A DNA stretch of 64,000 nt. Origin: Glycocaulis sp051859565 (lineage in GTDB: Bacteria > Pseudomonadota > Alphaproteobacteria > Caulobacterales > Maricaulaceae). This document shows, one piece after another, positions 20,021 to 29,673 of this stretch. Position 1 is the stretch's first letter. Every line of letters begins with the position of its first letter. The DNA lies in NCBI RefSeq assembly GCF_051859565.1, contig NZ_JBHYFK010000008.1, positions 62,001 to 126,000 on the forward strand. Direction: 5' to 3'. The translations under genes and the position numbers were made by a program. Below the pieces are notes generated by a model. The model ran no database searches, was not told the DNA's origin, and was given only the letters and a program-made list of their open reading frames with translations.

Positions 20021-21802
20021 ATGACCCATCAGCTGAAAATCGTGAACGGCCTTGTTTATGACGGCTCGGGGTCCGAGCCGGTAAAGGCCGATATCGCCAT
20101 CGATAATGGCCGCATCAGTGCGGTGGGTACTGTTCCGGGTGACGCGCGCGAAGTGATCGATGCCAAGGGGTGCATCGTTACGCCGGGCTTTATCGACATT
20201 CACACCCATTATGACGGGCAGGCGACCTGGGACGACCGGATGGAGCCGTCCATCAACCATGGCATCACGACAGCCATTGTCGGCAATTGCGGGGTTGGCT
20301 TTGCGCCGGTACGCCCGTCCGACCATGACCGTCTGGTGCGCCTGATGGAGGGGGTGGAGGATATTCCCGGCACGGCCCTGCATGAGGGGCTGAAATGGAA
20401 CTGGGAGAGCTTTCCCGATTACCTCAATGCGCTGGACGCCATGGCGCGCACCATCGATATCGCCGCCATGATTACGCACGATCCCTTGCGCGTGTATGTG
20501 ATGGACGAGCGGGCGAGCTTTGATGCGCAGGCCTCCGACGAGGATATTGCCACGATGCGAAAGCTGGTGCGCGAAGCGCTGGAGGCGGGCGCTATCGGCT
20601 TTTCAACGGGGCGTTCTGATCTGCACCGTACCGCCGACGGCGAGTGGACGCCGGCCTCTGAAGCCACCGCCAAGGAGCTGACCGGCATTGCCGAAGCCTT
20701 CCACGGCCTCACCCATGGCGTGCTGCAGGCGGTCTCCGACTTTGACCTGCAGCGCTCCGAGGAAGCTTTCCCCAAGGAGTGGGAAGTGGTGGAGAAATAC
20801 GTGAAGGCGGGCGGCGGACGCCCGGCCTCCATCTCCCTCATGCAGCGCGATCTCGCCCCCAATCAGTGGCGCGACATTCTCAAAGGCGTTGAGAAACTCA
20901 ACGCCGAGGGCGTCGATATGCGTGTGCAGGTCGCCCCGCGCGCCATTGGCGTGTTTCTGGGGCTGCAATGCACCTTCCACCCCTTCATGGGTCATCCCTC
21001 CTACAAGGCCATCGCGCATCTGCCGCTGGAGGACCGGGTGGCGCGGATGAAGGATGCAGGCGTAAAGGCGCAGATCCTCTCCGAGAAGCCGGACAAGGTG
21101 TCGGTTGAAGGCTCGTCAGTGCCGCCGATCGCCGATGTGATGCTGGAAGCGATGGAGTTCGTCGCCGAGAAGCTCTTCATGCTGTCCGATGATCCCGATT
21201 ACGAGCAGTCAGGCGAGCAGTCGATTGCAGGCCGGGCGCGGGCGCGCGGGGTTTCCGTGTGGGAGGAGCTCTATGACACGGTCATCGCACGCGATGGCAA
21301 GGAGCTGATCTACCTGCCGATCTATAACTATACCGAGATGAGCTATGAGAATGTGCTGACCATGATGTGCCACCCGCAGGCGCTCATCGGCCTCTCCGAT
21401 GGCGGTGCGCATGTCGGCACGGTCTGCGATGCGAGCTTCCCGAGCTATCTGTTGAAATACTGGACGCAGGATCGCACCCGCGGTGATCGCATCGCGCTTC
21501 CCCGCGCCGTGCAGATGCTGACCAGCGATATTGCAGACTTCCTGGGGCTCAATGACCGGGGGCGGATCAAGCCGGGCCTGAAAGCCGACATCAATGTGAT
21601 TGATCTCGATAATCTGAAACTCGAAGCCCCGCACATGGTGGCCGACCTGCCTGCGGGCGGTCAGCGTCTCTTGCAGGGTGCAACCGGGTATAAGGCGACC
21701 ATCGTCTCCGGCGAGGTCGTGGTGCGCAATGACACAGTGACAGATGCCCGCCCCGGCCGCCTCATCCGCGCGGGACAGCAAATGGCGATGGCGGCGGAAT
21801 AG
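20021..21802 (+). CDS. N-acyl-D-amino-acid deacylase-like amidohydrolase
   Basis: Metal-dependent amidohydrolase (family 3, D-aminoacylase group) of 593 residues. N-terminal beta-sandwich NGLVYDGSGSEPVKADIAI, the HTHYDGQ metal motif near residue 66, GNCGVGFAPVR typical of D-aminoacylases, LSDGGAHVG with the late catalytic Asp near 465, and a C-terminal sandwich return (GLKADINVIDLDNL) are all present. The group releases D-amino acids from N-acyl-D-amino acids, though many homologues act on other amides. GGAGGAGA upstream of ATG 20021 is a strong ribosome site. Probably co-transcribed with the BASS transporter, which may import its substrate or export its product (inference). Confidence 0.88.
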   Translation: MTHQLKIVNGLVYDGSGSEPVKADIAIDNGRISAVGTVPGDAREVIDAKGCIVTPGFIDIHTHYDGQATWDDRMEPSINHGITTAIVGNCGVGFAPVRPSDHDRLVRLMEGVEDIPGTALHEGLKWNWESFPDYLNALDAMARTIDIAAMITHDPLRVYVMDERASFDAQASDEDIATMRKLVREALEAGAIGFSTGRSDLHRTADGEWTPASEATAKELTGIAEAFHGLTHGVLQAVSDFDLQRSEEAFPKEWEVVEKYVKAGGGRPASISLMQRDLAPNQWRDILKGVEKLNAEGVDMRVQVAPRAIGVFLGLQCTFHPFMGHPSYKAIAHLPLEDRVARMKDAGVKAQILSEKPDKVSVEGSSVPPIADVMLEAMEFVAEKLFMLSDDPDYEQSGEQSIAGRARARGVSVWEELYDTVIARDGKELIYLPIYNYTEMSYENVLTMMCHPQALIGLSDGGAHVGTVCDASFPSYLLKYWTQDRTRGDRIALPRAVQMLTSDIADFLGLNDRGRIKPGLKADINVIDLDNLKLEAPHMVADLPAGGQRLLQGATGYKATIVSGEVVVRNDTVTDARPGRLIRAGQQMAMAAE

Positions 21803-21950
21803 TCCCCATCGACACAGGCTTCGTTCAGGCGCATGGTTCACCTCTAGGGATCAGCGCGCCATCCGCCAATGGGACGGATGGCAGACCGGCGCGCCCTGCC
21901 CGCACCGGCATGGGCCGAAGCTTTGCGGGTCAGCCGGCGGAGTGATGCCC

Positions 21951-22097
21951 ATGGCCAAAGGTCAGATGCGGGGCAACAAGGAAGCGAAAAAGCCCAAGAA
22001 GGAAAAGCCGAAGGTTACGGCCGCCGCGCCGCCGCGCACGGCTGTTGACCGGATGAAGGAGTCGCAGGACCGCTCCAAGGCCCGCAAGCCGAGCTAG
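21951..22097 (+). CDS. Small basic Lys/Pro-rich protein
   Basis: Short gene of 48 codons. The product is very basic: MAKGQMRGNKEAKKPKKEKP, then an Ala/Pro stretch and a polar DRMKESQDRSKARK tail. It resembles the small MAKGQ-x-RSNREAKKPK proteins seen in many alphaproteobacterial genomes; no function is known. The ATG at 21951 fits the GGCGGAG ribosome site at 21936-21942; the ATG at 21945 is too close to it. It is likely disordered and may bind nucleic acid or ribosomes, which is inference from charge only. Confidence 0.65.
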   Translation: MAKGQMRGNKEAKKPKKEKPKVTAAAPPRTAVDRMKESQDRSKARKPS

Positions 22098-22209
22098 GGC
22101 CTGTCAGCATAATGGCTTCGCCCCGGAGCGAATTACGCTCCAGCTCTTTCATTGATGCGAGCCGCTGCCAGCGCGTTCAACTGGCACTGCGAAAGGCCGT
22201 AACCGTCCG

Positions 22210-22235
22210 GGAACCCAACGCCTTTCCAAAGCGTT
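22210..22235 (+). promoter_or_regulatory. Candidate EcfG (general stress response) promoter
   Basis: GGAAC at 22210-22214, 17-base spacer, CGTT at 22232-22235: an exact match to the alphaproteobacterial EcfG/SigT consensus. The expected start site near 22242 leaves a leader of about 40 bases before the kinase ATG at 22281. Confidence 0.6.
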
Positions 22236-22280
22236 CCGGCTAGCTGGGCCGGAACAGGTCCGGTTATGAGGGGGTGATCA

Positions 22281-25151
22281 ATGCTCAGAGCACTCGACGT
22301 GAAGGCTATCGACGCCGCGCGCCTGTTTGACATTGCGCCCAATCCTTATGTTCTGATCGACCGCGATTTTGTAATTGTCGGTATGAACGAGGCCTATCTG
22401 TCGGTCACCGGGCGCACACGCGAGGCGATAGCGGGCAGAGGCATGTTCGAGGCTTTTCCCAGCGACCCGCAATCGGTGCCCGGGCGCATGCTGCGTACGT
22501 CCTTCCGCAAGGTTTTCGACACTGGCCAGACCGATCATCTGTCGCTGATACCCTATCCCATCGCACGCCCTGACGGGACGATGGAGGAGCGCTTCTGGAG
22601 CGCGACGAACACGCCGGTTCTGGATGAGGATGGCCGTGTAGCCTTTATTCTTCAGCACACAACCGATGTCACCGAACTGCACCTTCTGCGGCAGGAGGCT
22701 GCGGATCGCTCGATGAGCGTCCAGTCCGACATCATGCGCCGCGCCGACGCCGTCGGGGCCGAAAATCTGATGCTGGGCGAGGAGGGTGAGCGGCTACGGG
22801 ACCTGTTCGAGCAGGCCCCCGGCTTCATGGCGGTGCTGACCGGTCCCGATCACGTCTTTACCCTCGCCAACGGCGCGTATGTGGACCTTGTCGGCGAACG
22901 CGCGCTCATCGGGCGGACAGTGCGCGAAGCATTGCCCGACATCGAAGGTCAGGGCTTCTTCGAGCTGCTTGACGGGGTCTACACCTCTGGCGAGCCGTTC
23001 ATCGCCCATGACGCCAAGGTGACGATCAGGCCGGGTGGCACCGGGGAGCCCCAGGAACGGTTCGTCGATCTCATCTACCACCCTGTCCGGGACCGGCACG
23101 GCGATGTGTCGGGCATATTCGTGCAAGGCCATGACACCACGGCCAAAAAAGCGGCGCAGGAGGCCGCTTCTGAAAGCGAAGCCCGCTTCCGTACACTTGC
23201 CCAGTCACTGCCCAACCATGTCTGGACGGCGACACCCGATGGCCAGCTCGACTGGTTCAACCAGCAGGTTTACGACTACACAGGAGAGGCGGAACACGCT
23301 CTGGACGGAGCCAATTGGGGCAGGGTGGTTCACCCGGACGATTTTGCCGGAGTGGTGGGCACCTGGCAGGCGGCGATTGCGACAGGCCAGCCCTATCTGG
23401 TGGAATTCCGCCTCAGGAATGCTTCGGGCGAGTACCGCTGGCACATAGCCCGCGCGACCCCGCGCCATGACCAGCAGGGCCAGGTGGTCCAGTGGGTCGG
23501 CACCAATACCGATATTCACGAGCAGAAGCGCATCGAGGAGTCGCTTGCCCACCTGAACGCTCATCTTGAGGAGCGCGTCGCCGAACGCACACGGGAATTG
23601 CTTGATGCCCAGGAAGCCCTGCGCCGCAGCCAGCAGATGGAGGCGATTGGCAACCTTGCTGGCGGTGTCGCGCACGACTTCAACAATCTGCTGCAGGTTA
23701 TCAGTGGCAATCTCCAGCTTCTGGGCGCGCTGGCCGATAGTGGCGAGGATGCGCACCGCTATATAACCGCCGCGCTTGAAGGGGTGCGCCGGGGTGCCAG
23801 CCTGACCGACCAGCTATTATCGTTCGGACGGCGCAAGCCCCTTGAGCCGCGGGCCGTGGCGCCGGGCGGCCTCGTCCTCGGCATGGAAGACATACTCAAG
23901 CGCACGCTGGGAGAGGCTATCGAGATCAGAACGGTCATTGAGCCCGAGCTCTGGAATGCGATGGCAGACCCGCTGAATGTCGAGAATGCCATTCTCAACC
24001 TTGCCATCAATGCCCGCGATGCGATGGGCGGCCATGGGCGGCTGACCCTGCGTGCGGCAAACGCCCGCATCGAGCATGGCGTGGGCGAGACCCAGCCCGG
24101 CGATTACGTGATGATCGAGGTGAGCGATACCGGCCAGGGGATGAGCGAGGCGGTACGGGAAAAGGCCTTCGAGCCCTTTTTTACCACAAAGCCCGAAGGC
24201 AAGGGGACCGGACTTGGCCTCTCCATGGTGTATGGTTTTGCCCGCCAGTCCGGGGGGTGTGTCACGATCGATTCCACGCCTGGCGAGGGCACAAGTGTGG
24301 CCATCTATCTGCCGCGCACCGAAAGGGCCGTTCTGGAGAGCGGCGACGCTTTGGCCGGTATTGAAGTCAGTGGCGGGACGGAGACGGTGCTCATTGCCGA
24401 GGACGACGCGGCCGTGCTGGCCACCGCAGCAGCCCTGTTTGAAGACCTGGGTTACACCGTGGTGACCGCACACGACGCGCAAGGGGCTCTGGATGCGATC
24501 AAGGCGGGTGCCCGGCCTGATCTGCTGTTCACCGATGTCATCATGCCAGGCCCGCTCAAGAGTACGGATCTTGCCCGGCAGGCCCAGGCGCTTCTGCCCG
24601 GGCTCGCCGTTCTGTTCACGTCGGGCTATGCAGAGGACGCTATCGTCCAGCATGGCCGTCTGACCGAGGGCGTTCATCTGCTGGGCAAGCCCTATAGCCG
24701 TGAGGCGCTGGCCATCAAGGTCCGCCAAGTATTGAACGCGGCAGGACAGAGCGCCTCTGGCGCGCCCGCGAGACACGATCCCCCGGTCAAAATGATGCGT
24801 GTCTTGTTGTGCGAGGATGATCCGCTGATCCGCCTGAGCACGTCAGCCATACTGGAAAGTCTGGGCATGGCGGTGGTCGAGGCTGCCGATGGCAGGCAGG
24901 CACTCGCCGCGCTCGGCGAGCACTCAATCGATATTCTTGTTACCGATATGGGCCTGCCGGACATGAATGGACGGGCGCTGGCCGATCAGGTCAGGCAAAG
25001 CCATCCCGGATTGCCGGTCCTGTTCGCCACCGGCAGGGCCGGGGAGGAGTGCCTGGAAGGGCTCGAGCATGCGGGTCTTGTCGCCAAACCCTATGACGAG
25101 CTGGCGCTCGACCGGGCGATCCGGCGGCTTACCGGTTCATCTGCGGGTTAG
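22281..25151 (+). CDS. PAS-domain hybrid sensor histidine kinase with two receiver domains
   Basis: Soluble hybrid kinase of 956 residues with no membrane helix. Order: PAS (about 15-130), PAS (about 170-285), PAS (about 295-420, with NHVWTATPDGQLDWFN and a C-terminal PAC), coiled linker, HisKA with phospho-acceptor H465 in GGVAHDFNNLLQV, ATPase domain with N-box NLAINARDAMGG, G1 DTGQGM and G2 GKGTGLGLSMVYG. Receiver 1 follows with D752 (FTDVIMPG) and receiver 2 with D889 (VTDMGLPDMNG), both with the C-terminal K-P. The N-terminal PAS resembles those that bind flavin or small ligands, but no LOV cysteine motif is evident. A GGAAC-N17-CGTT promoter upstream suggests stress-response control. 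Confidence 0.92.
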   Translation: MLRALDVKAIDAARLFDIAPNPYVLIDRDFVIVGMNEAYLSVTGRTREAIAGRGMFEAFPSDPQSVPGRMLRTSFRKVFDTGQTDHLSLIPYPIARPDGTMEERFWSATNTPVLDEDGRVAFILQHTTDVTELHLLRQEAADRSMSVQSDIMRRADAVGAENLMLGEEGERLRDLFEQAPGFMAVLTGPDHVFTLANGAYVDLVGERALIGRTVREALPDIEGQGFFELLDGVYTSGEPFIAHDAKVTIRPGGTGEPQERFVDLIYHPVRDRHGDVSGIFVQGHDTTAKKAAQEAASESEARFRTLAQSLPNHVWTATPDGQLDWFNQQVYDYTGEAEHALDGANWGRVVHPDDFAGVVGTWQAAIATGQPYLVEFRLRNASGEYRWHIARATPRHDQQGQVVQWVGTNTDIHEQKRIEESLAHLNAHLEERVAERTRELLDAQEALRRSQQMEAIGNLAGGVAHDFNNLLQVISGNLQLLGALADSGEDAHRYITAALEGVRRGASLTDQLLSFGRRKPLEPRAVAPGGLVLGMEDILKRTLGEAIEIRTVIEPELWNAMADPLNVENAILNLAINARDAMGGHGRLTLRAANARIEHGVGETQPGDYVMIEVSDTGQGMSEAVREKAFEPFFTTKPEGKGTGLGLSMVYGFARQSGGCVTIDSTPGEGTSVAIYLPRTERAVLESGDALAGIEVSGGTETVLIAEDDAAVLATAAALFEDLGYTVVTAHDAQGALDAIKAGARPDLLFTDVIMPGPLKSTDLARQAQALLPGLAVLFTSGYAEDAIVQHGRLTEGVHLLGKPYSREALAIKVRQVLNAAGQSASGAPARHDPPVKMMRVLLCEDDPLIRLSTSAILESLGMAVVEAADGRQALAALGEHSIDILVTDMGLPDMNGRALADQVRQSHPGLPVLFATGRAGEECLEGLEHAGLVAKPYDELALDRAIRRLTGSSAG

Positions 25152-25158
25152 GGGCGCC

Positions 25159-28100
25159 TCAAGCCTTCGCTTTCGCCACCCCGCCGCTCTCCACATAGCC
25201 CGCCTCGAAGGGGCGGACATGACGGATGGCGCGTTTGCGCCGTTCCCAGTCGGCCAGTATCGCCGCGCCGTGGCGTGAGCCGGTGGCGGCGACATGGGTT
25301 TCGATCAGGGTGCGGCAACGGGTCTCCGCCTCGCCGTCGAGATCGCTGACGAAGACGGTTTCGGCGTTCAGGCGCGGCTCCAGCCTGTCATCCTCATCCA
25401 GCACGAAGGCTTCCCCGCCTGTCATGCCGGCGGCAAAATTATCGCCCACCTTGCCAAGGATCACCGCTACCCCGCCGGTCATGTATTCGCAGCCATTGGC
25501 CCCGCAGCCCTCGACCACGACCGTGGCCCCGGAGTTTCTCACGGCAAAGCGCTGGCCTGCGCCGCCCGCGGCATAAAGCGCGCCGGAGCTTGCCCCGTAG
25601 AGCACGGTATTGCCGATGATCGCGTCGCCTGGCGCTTCGCGCGTACAGCCACCAAAGGGCCGGATGGCGATGACGGCGCCGGACAGGCCCTTGCCGACAT
25701 AGTCATTGGCATCGCCTTCCAGCTCGATACGCAGGCCCTTGGCGGCAAAGGCGCCGAGCGACTGCCCGGCAGAGCCGTTCAGATGCAGGGTAAGCTGGCC
25801 ATCGCTCAGCCCATCGGGGCCGAACTTGCGCACGATGGCCGAAGAGACGCGCGTGCCCACCGCGCGGTCAGTGTTCCGCACGTCATAGACCAGCTGCATC
25901 TTCTCAGCCCGCGAGAAGACAGCGCTGGCGTCTTTGAGGATCTGCTCATCCAGGCTCGGTGCGACGGCATTGCGCTGTGTACGCGTGGAGCGCGGCGGGC
26001 GGGCATGGGGGTCCACGCGTACCAGAAGCGGGTTGAGGTCGAGATCGTCGAGATGTTCCGCGCCCCGGCTGACCTGATCGAGCAGGTCCGCTCGCCCGAT
26101 CACGTCTTCAATCGATGCTGCGCCGAGCCTTGCGAGAATCTCGCGCGCATCCCGCGCAATAAACGTCATCAGATTGACGACATGGTCGGCAAGGCCGGTA
26201 AAGCGCTTCCTTAGCTCATCATCCTGCGTGCACACGCCGACAGGGCAGGTGTTGGAGTGGCACTGGCGCACCATCAGGCAGCCGAGCGCCACGAGGCTGG
26301 TCGTGCCGATGCCGAACTCTTCGGCGCCCAGCATGGCGGCAATGACCACATCGCGGCCCGTACGGATGCCGCCATCGGCGCGCAGGGTGACGCGCTCGCG
26401 CAGGCCGTTCAATGACAGAACCTGATGGGCTTCAGACAGGCCCAGCTCCAGCGGCGCGCCGGCAAACTTGATCGAGGTTTGCGGGCTTGCGCCTGTGCCG
26501 CCGACATTGCCGGAGATGAGGATCACATCGGCATGGGCCTTGGCGACGCCTGCCGCCACCGCGCCAACACCGGCCGCGCTGACGAGTTTTACCGCCACGC
26601 GCGCATCGGGGTTGATCTGCTTCAAGTCATAGATGAGCTGGGCCAGATCCTCGATGGAATAGATATCGTGGTGCGGCGGGGGCGAGATCAGCGTCGTGCC
26701 GGGAACGGCATGGCGCATTTTCGCGATAAATTCCGTCACCTTGAAGCCGGGCAGCTGGCCGCCCTCGCCGGGCTTGGCTCCTTGCGCGACCTTGATCTCT
26801 ATCTCGCGGCATTCATTGAGGTATTGCGCGGTGACACCAAAGCGCCCGGACGCGATCTGCTTCACGGCGGAATTCATGTTGTCGCCATTGGGCAGGGGCT
26901 TGTAGCGGGCCGGGTCTTCCCCGCCTTCGCCGGAGACGGATTTGGCGCCGATCCGGTTCATGGCGACGTTCAGCGCGCCATGGGCTTCAGGCGAGAGCGC
27001 GCCAAGGCTCATGCCGGGCGTGACAAAGCGCTGGCGTATCTCATTGACGCTCTCGCAGGCCGAAATGTCTATCGACGGACCAAGCGCGCGCATATCCAGA
27101 AGGTCGCGCAGCTGGATGGGCGGCTTGGCCGCCTGCAGCTCCACAAAGCGGCGGAAGGAGGCGTAATCCTCATTACGCACGGCCTTTTGCAGGGCGGTGA
27201 CGCTTTCGGCCTCCACTGCATGCACCTCGCCAGAGGCGCGCTGGCGATAAAAGCCGCCGACGGGCAGGCGCACCGCGCCTTCTTGTCCCCACGCCCAGCG
27301 ATGCAGCTCGGCAAGTTTTTGTTCAAGGCCGGAAAGACCGACGCCGGAAATGCGGCTGGTCACCCCGCCCAGATATTCCGAGGCCACGGCGCGCGAGAGG
27401 CCCAGCACCTCGAAATTGCATCCGCCACGATAGGAGGAGATGACCGCAATCCCCATCTTGGAGAGGATTTTCATCAGGCCCGCATCGAGCGCCTTCTTCA
27501 TCTGGAAGGCGCGCTTTTCCGGGCTGAGCTGGCCGAGGCCGCGCAGGGTGCGCGTCACCACGGTCTCAAAGGCGACATAGGGGTTCACGGTTGTTGCGCC
27601 GAGACCGACAAGGACCGCGCAAGCATGGGCGTCCATCGCATCGGCGGCACGCACATTCAGCGAGACATGGGTGCGAAGCCCTTCGCGTGTCAGATGGGTG
27701 TGGGCGGCGCCCACCGCCAGCGCCATCGGCACCGCGCAGCGGTCCGGCCCCAGAGCTTCGTCGGTGAGCAGCAGATGTTGTGCCTTGCCGTCGCGGACTG
27801 CGGCGGCTGCATCGGCGCGGATACGGTCCAGCGCATCGCGCAGCCCTGTTCCGTCGCCGGATGCGTCTTCAAGCGCGAAGGTGCAGTCGATCTCGGCCAC
27901 GCCCTCACCCAGCACGCCGCGCAGGCGCTGATACATGCCATTGGTGAGGATCGGGCTGTCCAGCACGAACACATCGGTCTGCGTCTCGTCGCTGGCTAGG
28001 ATGTTTCCGAGGTTCTTGAAGCGTGTTTTCAGGCTCATCACCCGGCCTTCGCGCAGCGGGTCGATGGGCGGGTTGGTCACTTGCGAGAAGTTCTGCCGGA

Positions 28101-29673
28101 AATAGTGATAGACGGGCCGGTAGCGCGTGGAGAGCACGGCCAGCGGGCTGTCATCGCCCATACTGCCGATGGCTTCCTTGCCGTCCTCGGCCATGGGCGC
28201 GAGGATGATCTCAATCTCTTCCAGGGTGAGCCCGGCTGCGGCCTGACGGCGCGCGCGCATTGCCTCATCCCACAGGACAGGCTCCGGGCCGGGGCCAACC
28301 TCCGCCTCGATATCGCGGATATTGGACAGCCATTCATCATAGGGATGCTTGGCGGCCAGATGGTCGAGTATCTCATTGGCGTCATAGAAACGCCCGGCAT
28401 CGAGATCGACCGCCACCATGCGCCCAGGCTCGATGGAGCCGCGCCGCGCCACGCGTGACTGGGGCAAAGGCGTCATGCCGGTTTCAGACCCCACCACCAG
28501 CAGATCGTCATGGGTGCGCAGCCAGCGCAGGGGCCGCAGGCCGTTACGGTCCAGCCCCGCCACCGCCCAGCGCCCGTCACAAGCGGCGAGCGCGGCCGGC
28601 CCGTCCCACGGCTCCATCACCGAGTTGCAGTGCTCGTAGAGGCCGCGCCAGCGGGCTGGCATGATATCGGCCTTTTTCGACCAGGCTTCGGGGATGAGGA
28701 GGGCCTTGGCCATGGGCGCGGTGCGCCCGGCGCGCACCAGCACCTCGAACACCTGATCGAGGGCGGCGGAATCTGACGAGCCTGCCTGGATGACGGGTTT
28801 GACCACATCTTCGGCATCGGCAAAGGCACGGGAGGCCATGAGAATCTCATGGCTCTTCATCCAGTTCACATTGCCTTTGAGCGTGTTGATCTCGCCATTA
28901 TGGGCGAGCATGCGGAAAGGCTGGGCGAGCTTCCATTCGGGGAAGGTGTTGGTCGAATAACGCTGGTGGAAGATCGCGAAGGAGGAGACGAAGCGCTCAT
29001 CTTTCAGATCGGGATAGAACTGGTCGATGGCTTCGGCCAGGAACATGCCCTTGTAGATGATGTCGCGCGTGGAGAGCGAGGCGATATAGAAGCCGGGCAG
29101 GTTTTCCTCGCGCGCACGCTTTTCGATGCGCCGGCGCACGATATAGAGCTGGCGGTCGAGGATATGGGCCTTCTTGCCGCGCGGATCGTCAAACAGGATC
29201 TGTTCGATGGCGGGCCGGGTCGCATTGGCCTTTTCGCCGAGGCAGGACGGGTCAACCGGGGTCTGGCGCCAGCCATAGAGGCGGAAGCCCGCGCGCAGGA
29301 TCTCGGTCTCCACGATGGTGCGCCCGCGCTCCTGCGCGGCAAAGTCGGTGCGCGGCAGGAAGATCATGCCCACGGCGACCGGGCCTTCGCCCGGCACGTG
29401 GCCGGTGCGTGCCACCTGCTCCTTGAAGAAGTCCTGCGGCACGCCGACGCGCACGCCTGCCCCGTCGCCGGTTTTGCCATCGGCATCAACCGCGCCGCGG
29501 TGCCAGACCGCTTTGAGCGATTTGATCGCCAGCTCCACCACTTCCCGGCGTGGCTGGCCGTCTATCGCGGCGATAAGGCCGACGCCGCACGCATCGCGTT
29601 CAGAAGCCGGGTCATAGCTGCCCGCCTCGATGAGACGCTGGCGGCCTTGCAGGTATTGCGTGATCTCGTTCAT
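25159..29673 (-). CDS. gltB: Glutamate synthase (NADPH) large subunit
   Basis: Large subunit of GOGAT, 1504 residues: transfers the glutamine amide to 2-oxoglutarate to make glutamate. The N-terminal class II amidotransferase has its nucleophile Cys after a propeptide (DACGVGL, Cys29). A central domain, the FMN/2-oxoglutarate domain (AVKLVSAAGVGAVAAGVAKA, GNVGGTGASP, 3Fe-4S cysteines in CLMVRQCHSNTCPVGV) and the C-terminal beta-helix (GANGCEYMTGGVAVILG) follow in the usual order. The start overlaps the gltD stop by 4 bases, so the operon order is gltD-gltB. Its 3' end faces the histidine kinase gene with only 7 bases between. Confidence 0.97.
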   Translation of the reverse strand: MNEITQYLQGRQRLIEAGSYDPASERDACGVGLIAAIDGQPRREVVELAIKSLKAVWHRGAVDADGKTGDGAGVRVGVPQDFFKEQVARTGHVPGEGPVAVGMIFLPRTDFAAQERGRTIVETEILRAGFRLYGWRQTPVDPSCLGEKANATRPAIEQILFDDPRGKKAHILDRQLYIVRRRIEKRAREENLPGFYIASLSTRDIIYKGMFLAEAIDQFYPDLKDERFVSSFAIFHQRYSTNTFPEWKLAQPFRMLAHNGEINTLKGNVNWMKSHEILMASRAFADAEDVVKPVIQAGSSDSAALDQVFEVLVRAGRTAPMAKALLIPEAWSKKADIMPARWRGLYEHCNSVMEPWDGPAALAACDGRWAVAGLDRNGLRPLRWLRTHDDLLVVGSETGMTPLPQSRVARRGSIEPGRMVAVDLDAGRFYDANEILDHLAAKHPYDEWLSNIRDIEAEVGPGPEPVLWDEAMRARRQAAAGLTLEEIEIILAPMAEDGKEAIGSMGDDSPLAVLSTRYRPVYHYFRQNFSQVTNPPIDPLREGRVMSLKTRFKNLGNILASDETQTDVFVLDSPILTNGMYQRLRGVLGEGVAEIDCTFALEDASGDGTGLRDALDRIRADAAAAVRDGKAQHLLLTDEALGPDRCAVPMALAVGAAHTHLTREGLRTHVSLNVRAADAMDAHACAVLVGLGATTVNPYVAFETVVTRTLRGLGQLSPEKRAFQMKKALDAGLMKILSKMGIAVISSYRGGCNFEVLGLSRAVASEYLGGVTSRISGVGLSGLEQKLAELHRWAWGQEGAVRLPVGGFYRQRASGEVHAVEAESVTALQKAVRNEDYASFRRFVELQAAKPPIQLRDLLDMRALGPSIDISACESVNEIRQRFVTPGMSLGALSPEAHGALNVAMNRIGAKSVSGEGGEDPARYKPLPNGDNMNSAVKQIASGRFGVTAQYLNECREIEIKVAQGAKPGEGGQLPGFKVTEFIAKMRHAVPGTTLISPPPHHDIYSIEDLAQLIYDLKQINPDARVAVKLVSAAGVGAVAAGVAKAHADVILISGNVGGTGASPQTSIKFAGAPLELGLSEAHQVLSLNGLRERVTLRADGGIRTGRDVVIAAMLGAEEFGIGTTSLVALGCLMVRQCHSNTCPVGVCTQDDELRKRFTGLADHVVNLMTFIARDAREILARLGAASIEDVIGRADLLDQVSRGAEHLDDLDLNPLLVRVDPHARPPRSTRTQRNAVAPSLDEQILKDASAVFSRAEKMQLVYDVRNTDRAVGTRVSSAIVRKFGPDGLSDGQLTLHLNGSAGQSLGAFAAKGLRIELEGDANDYVGKGLSGAVIAIRPFGGCTREAPGDAIIGNTVLYGASSGALYAAGGAGQRFAVRNSGATVVVEGCGANGCEYMTGGVAVILGKVGDNFAAGMTGGEAFVLDEDDRLEPRLNAETVFVSDLDGEAETRCRTLIETHVAATGSRHGAAILADWERRKRAIRHVRPFEAGYVESGGVAKAKA

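Noticed and set aside
26425..27999. Antisense open frame of 524 codons inside gltB.
   Set aside because: gltB is complete and conserved over this whole stretch; the antisense frame reflects GC-rich third positions.
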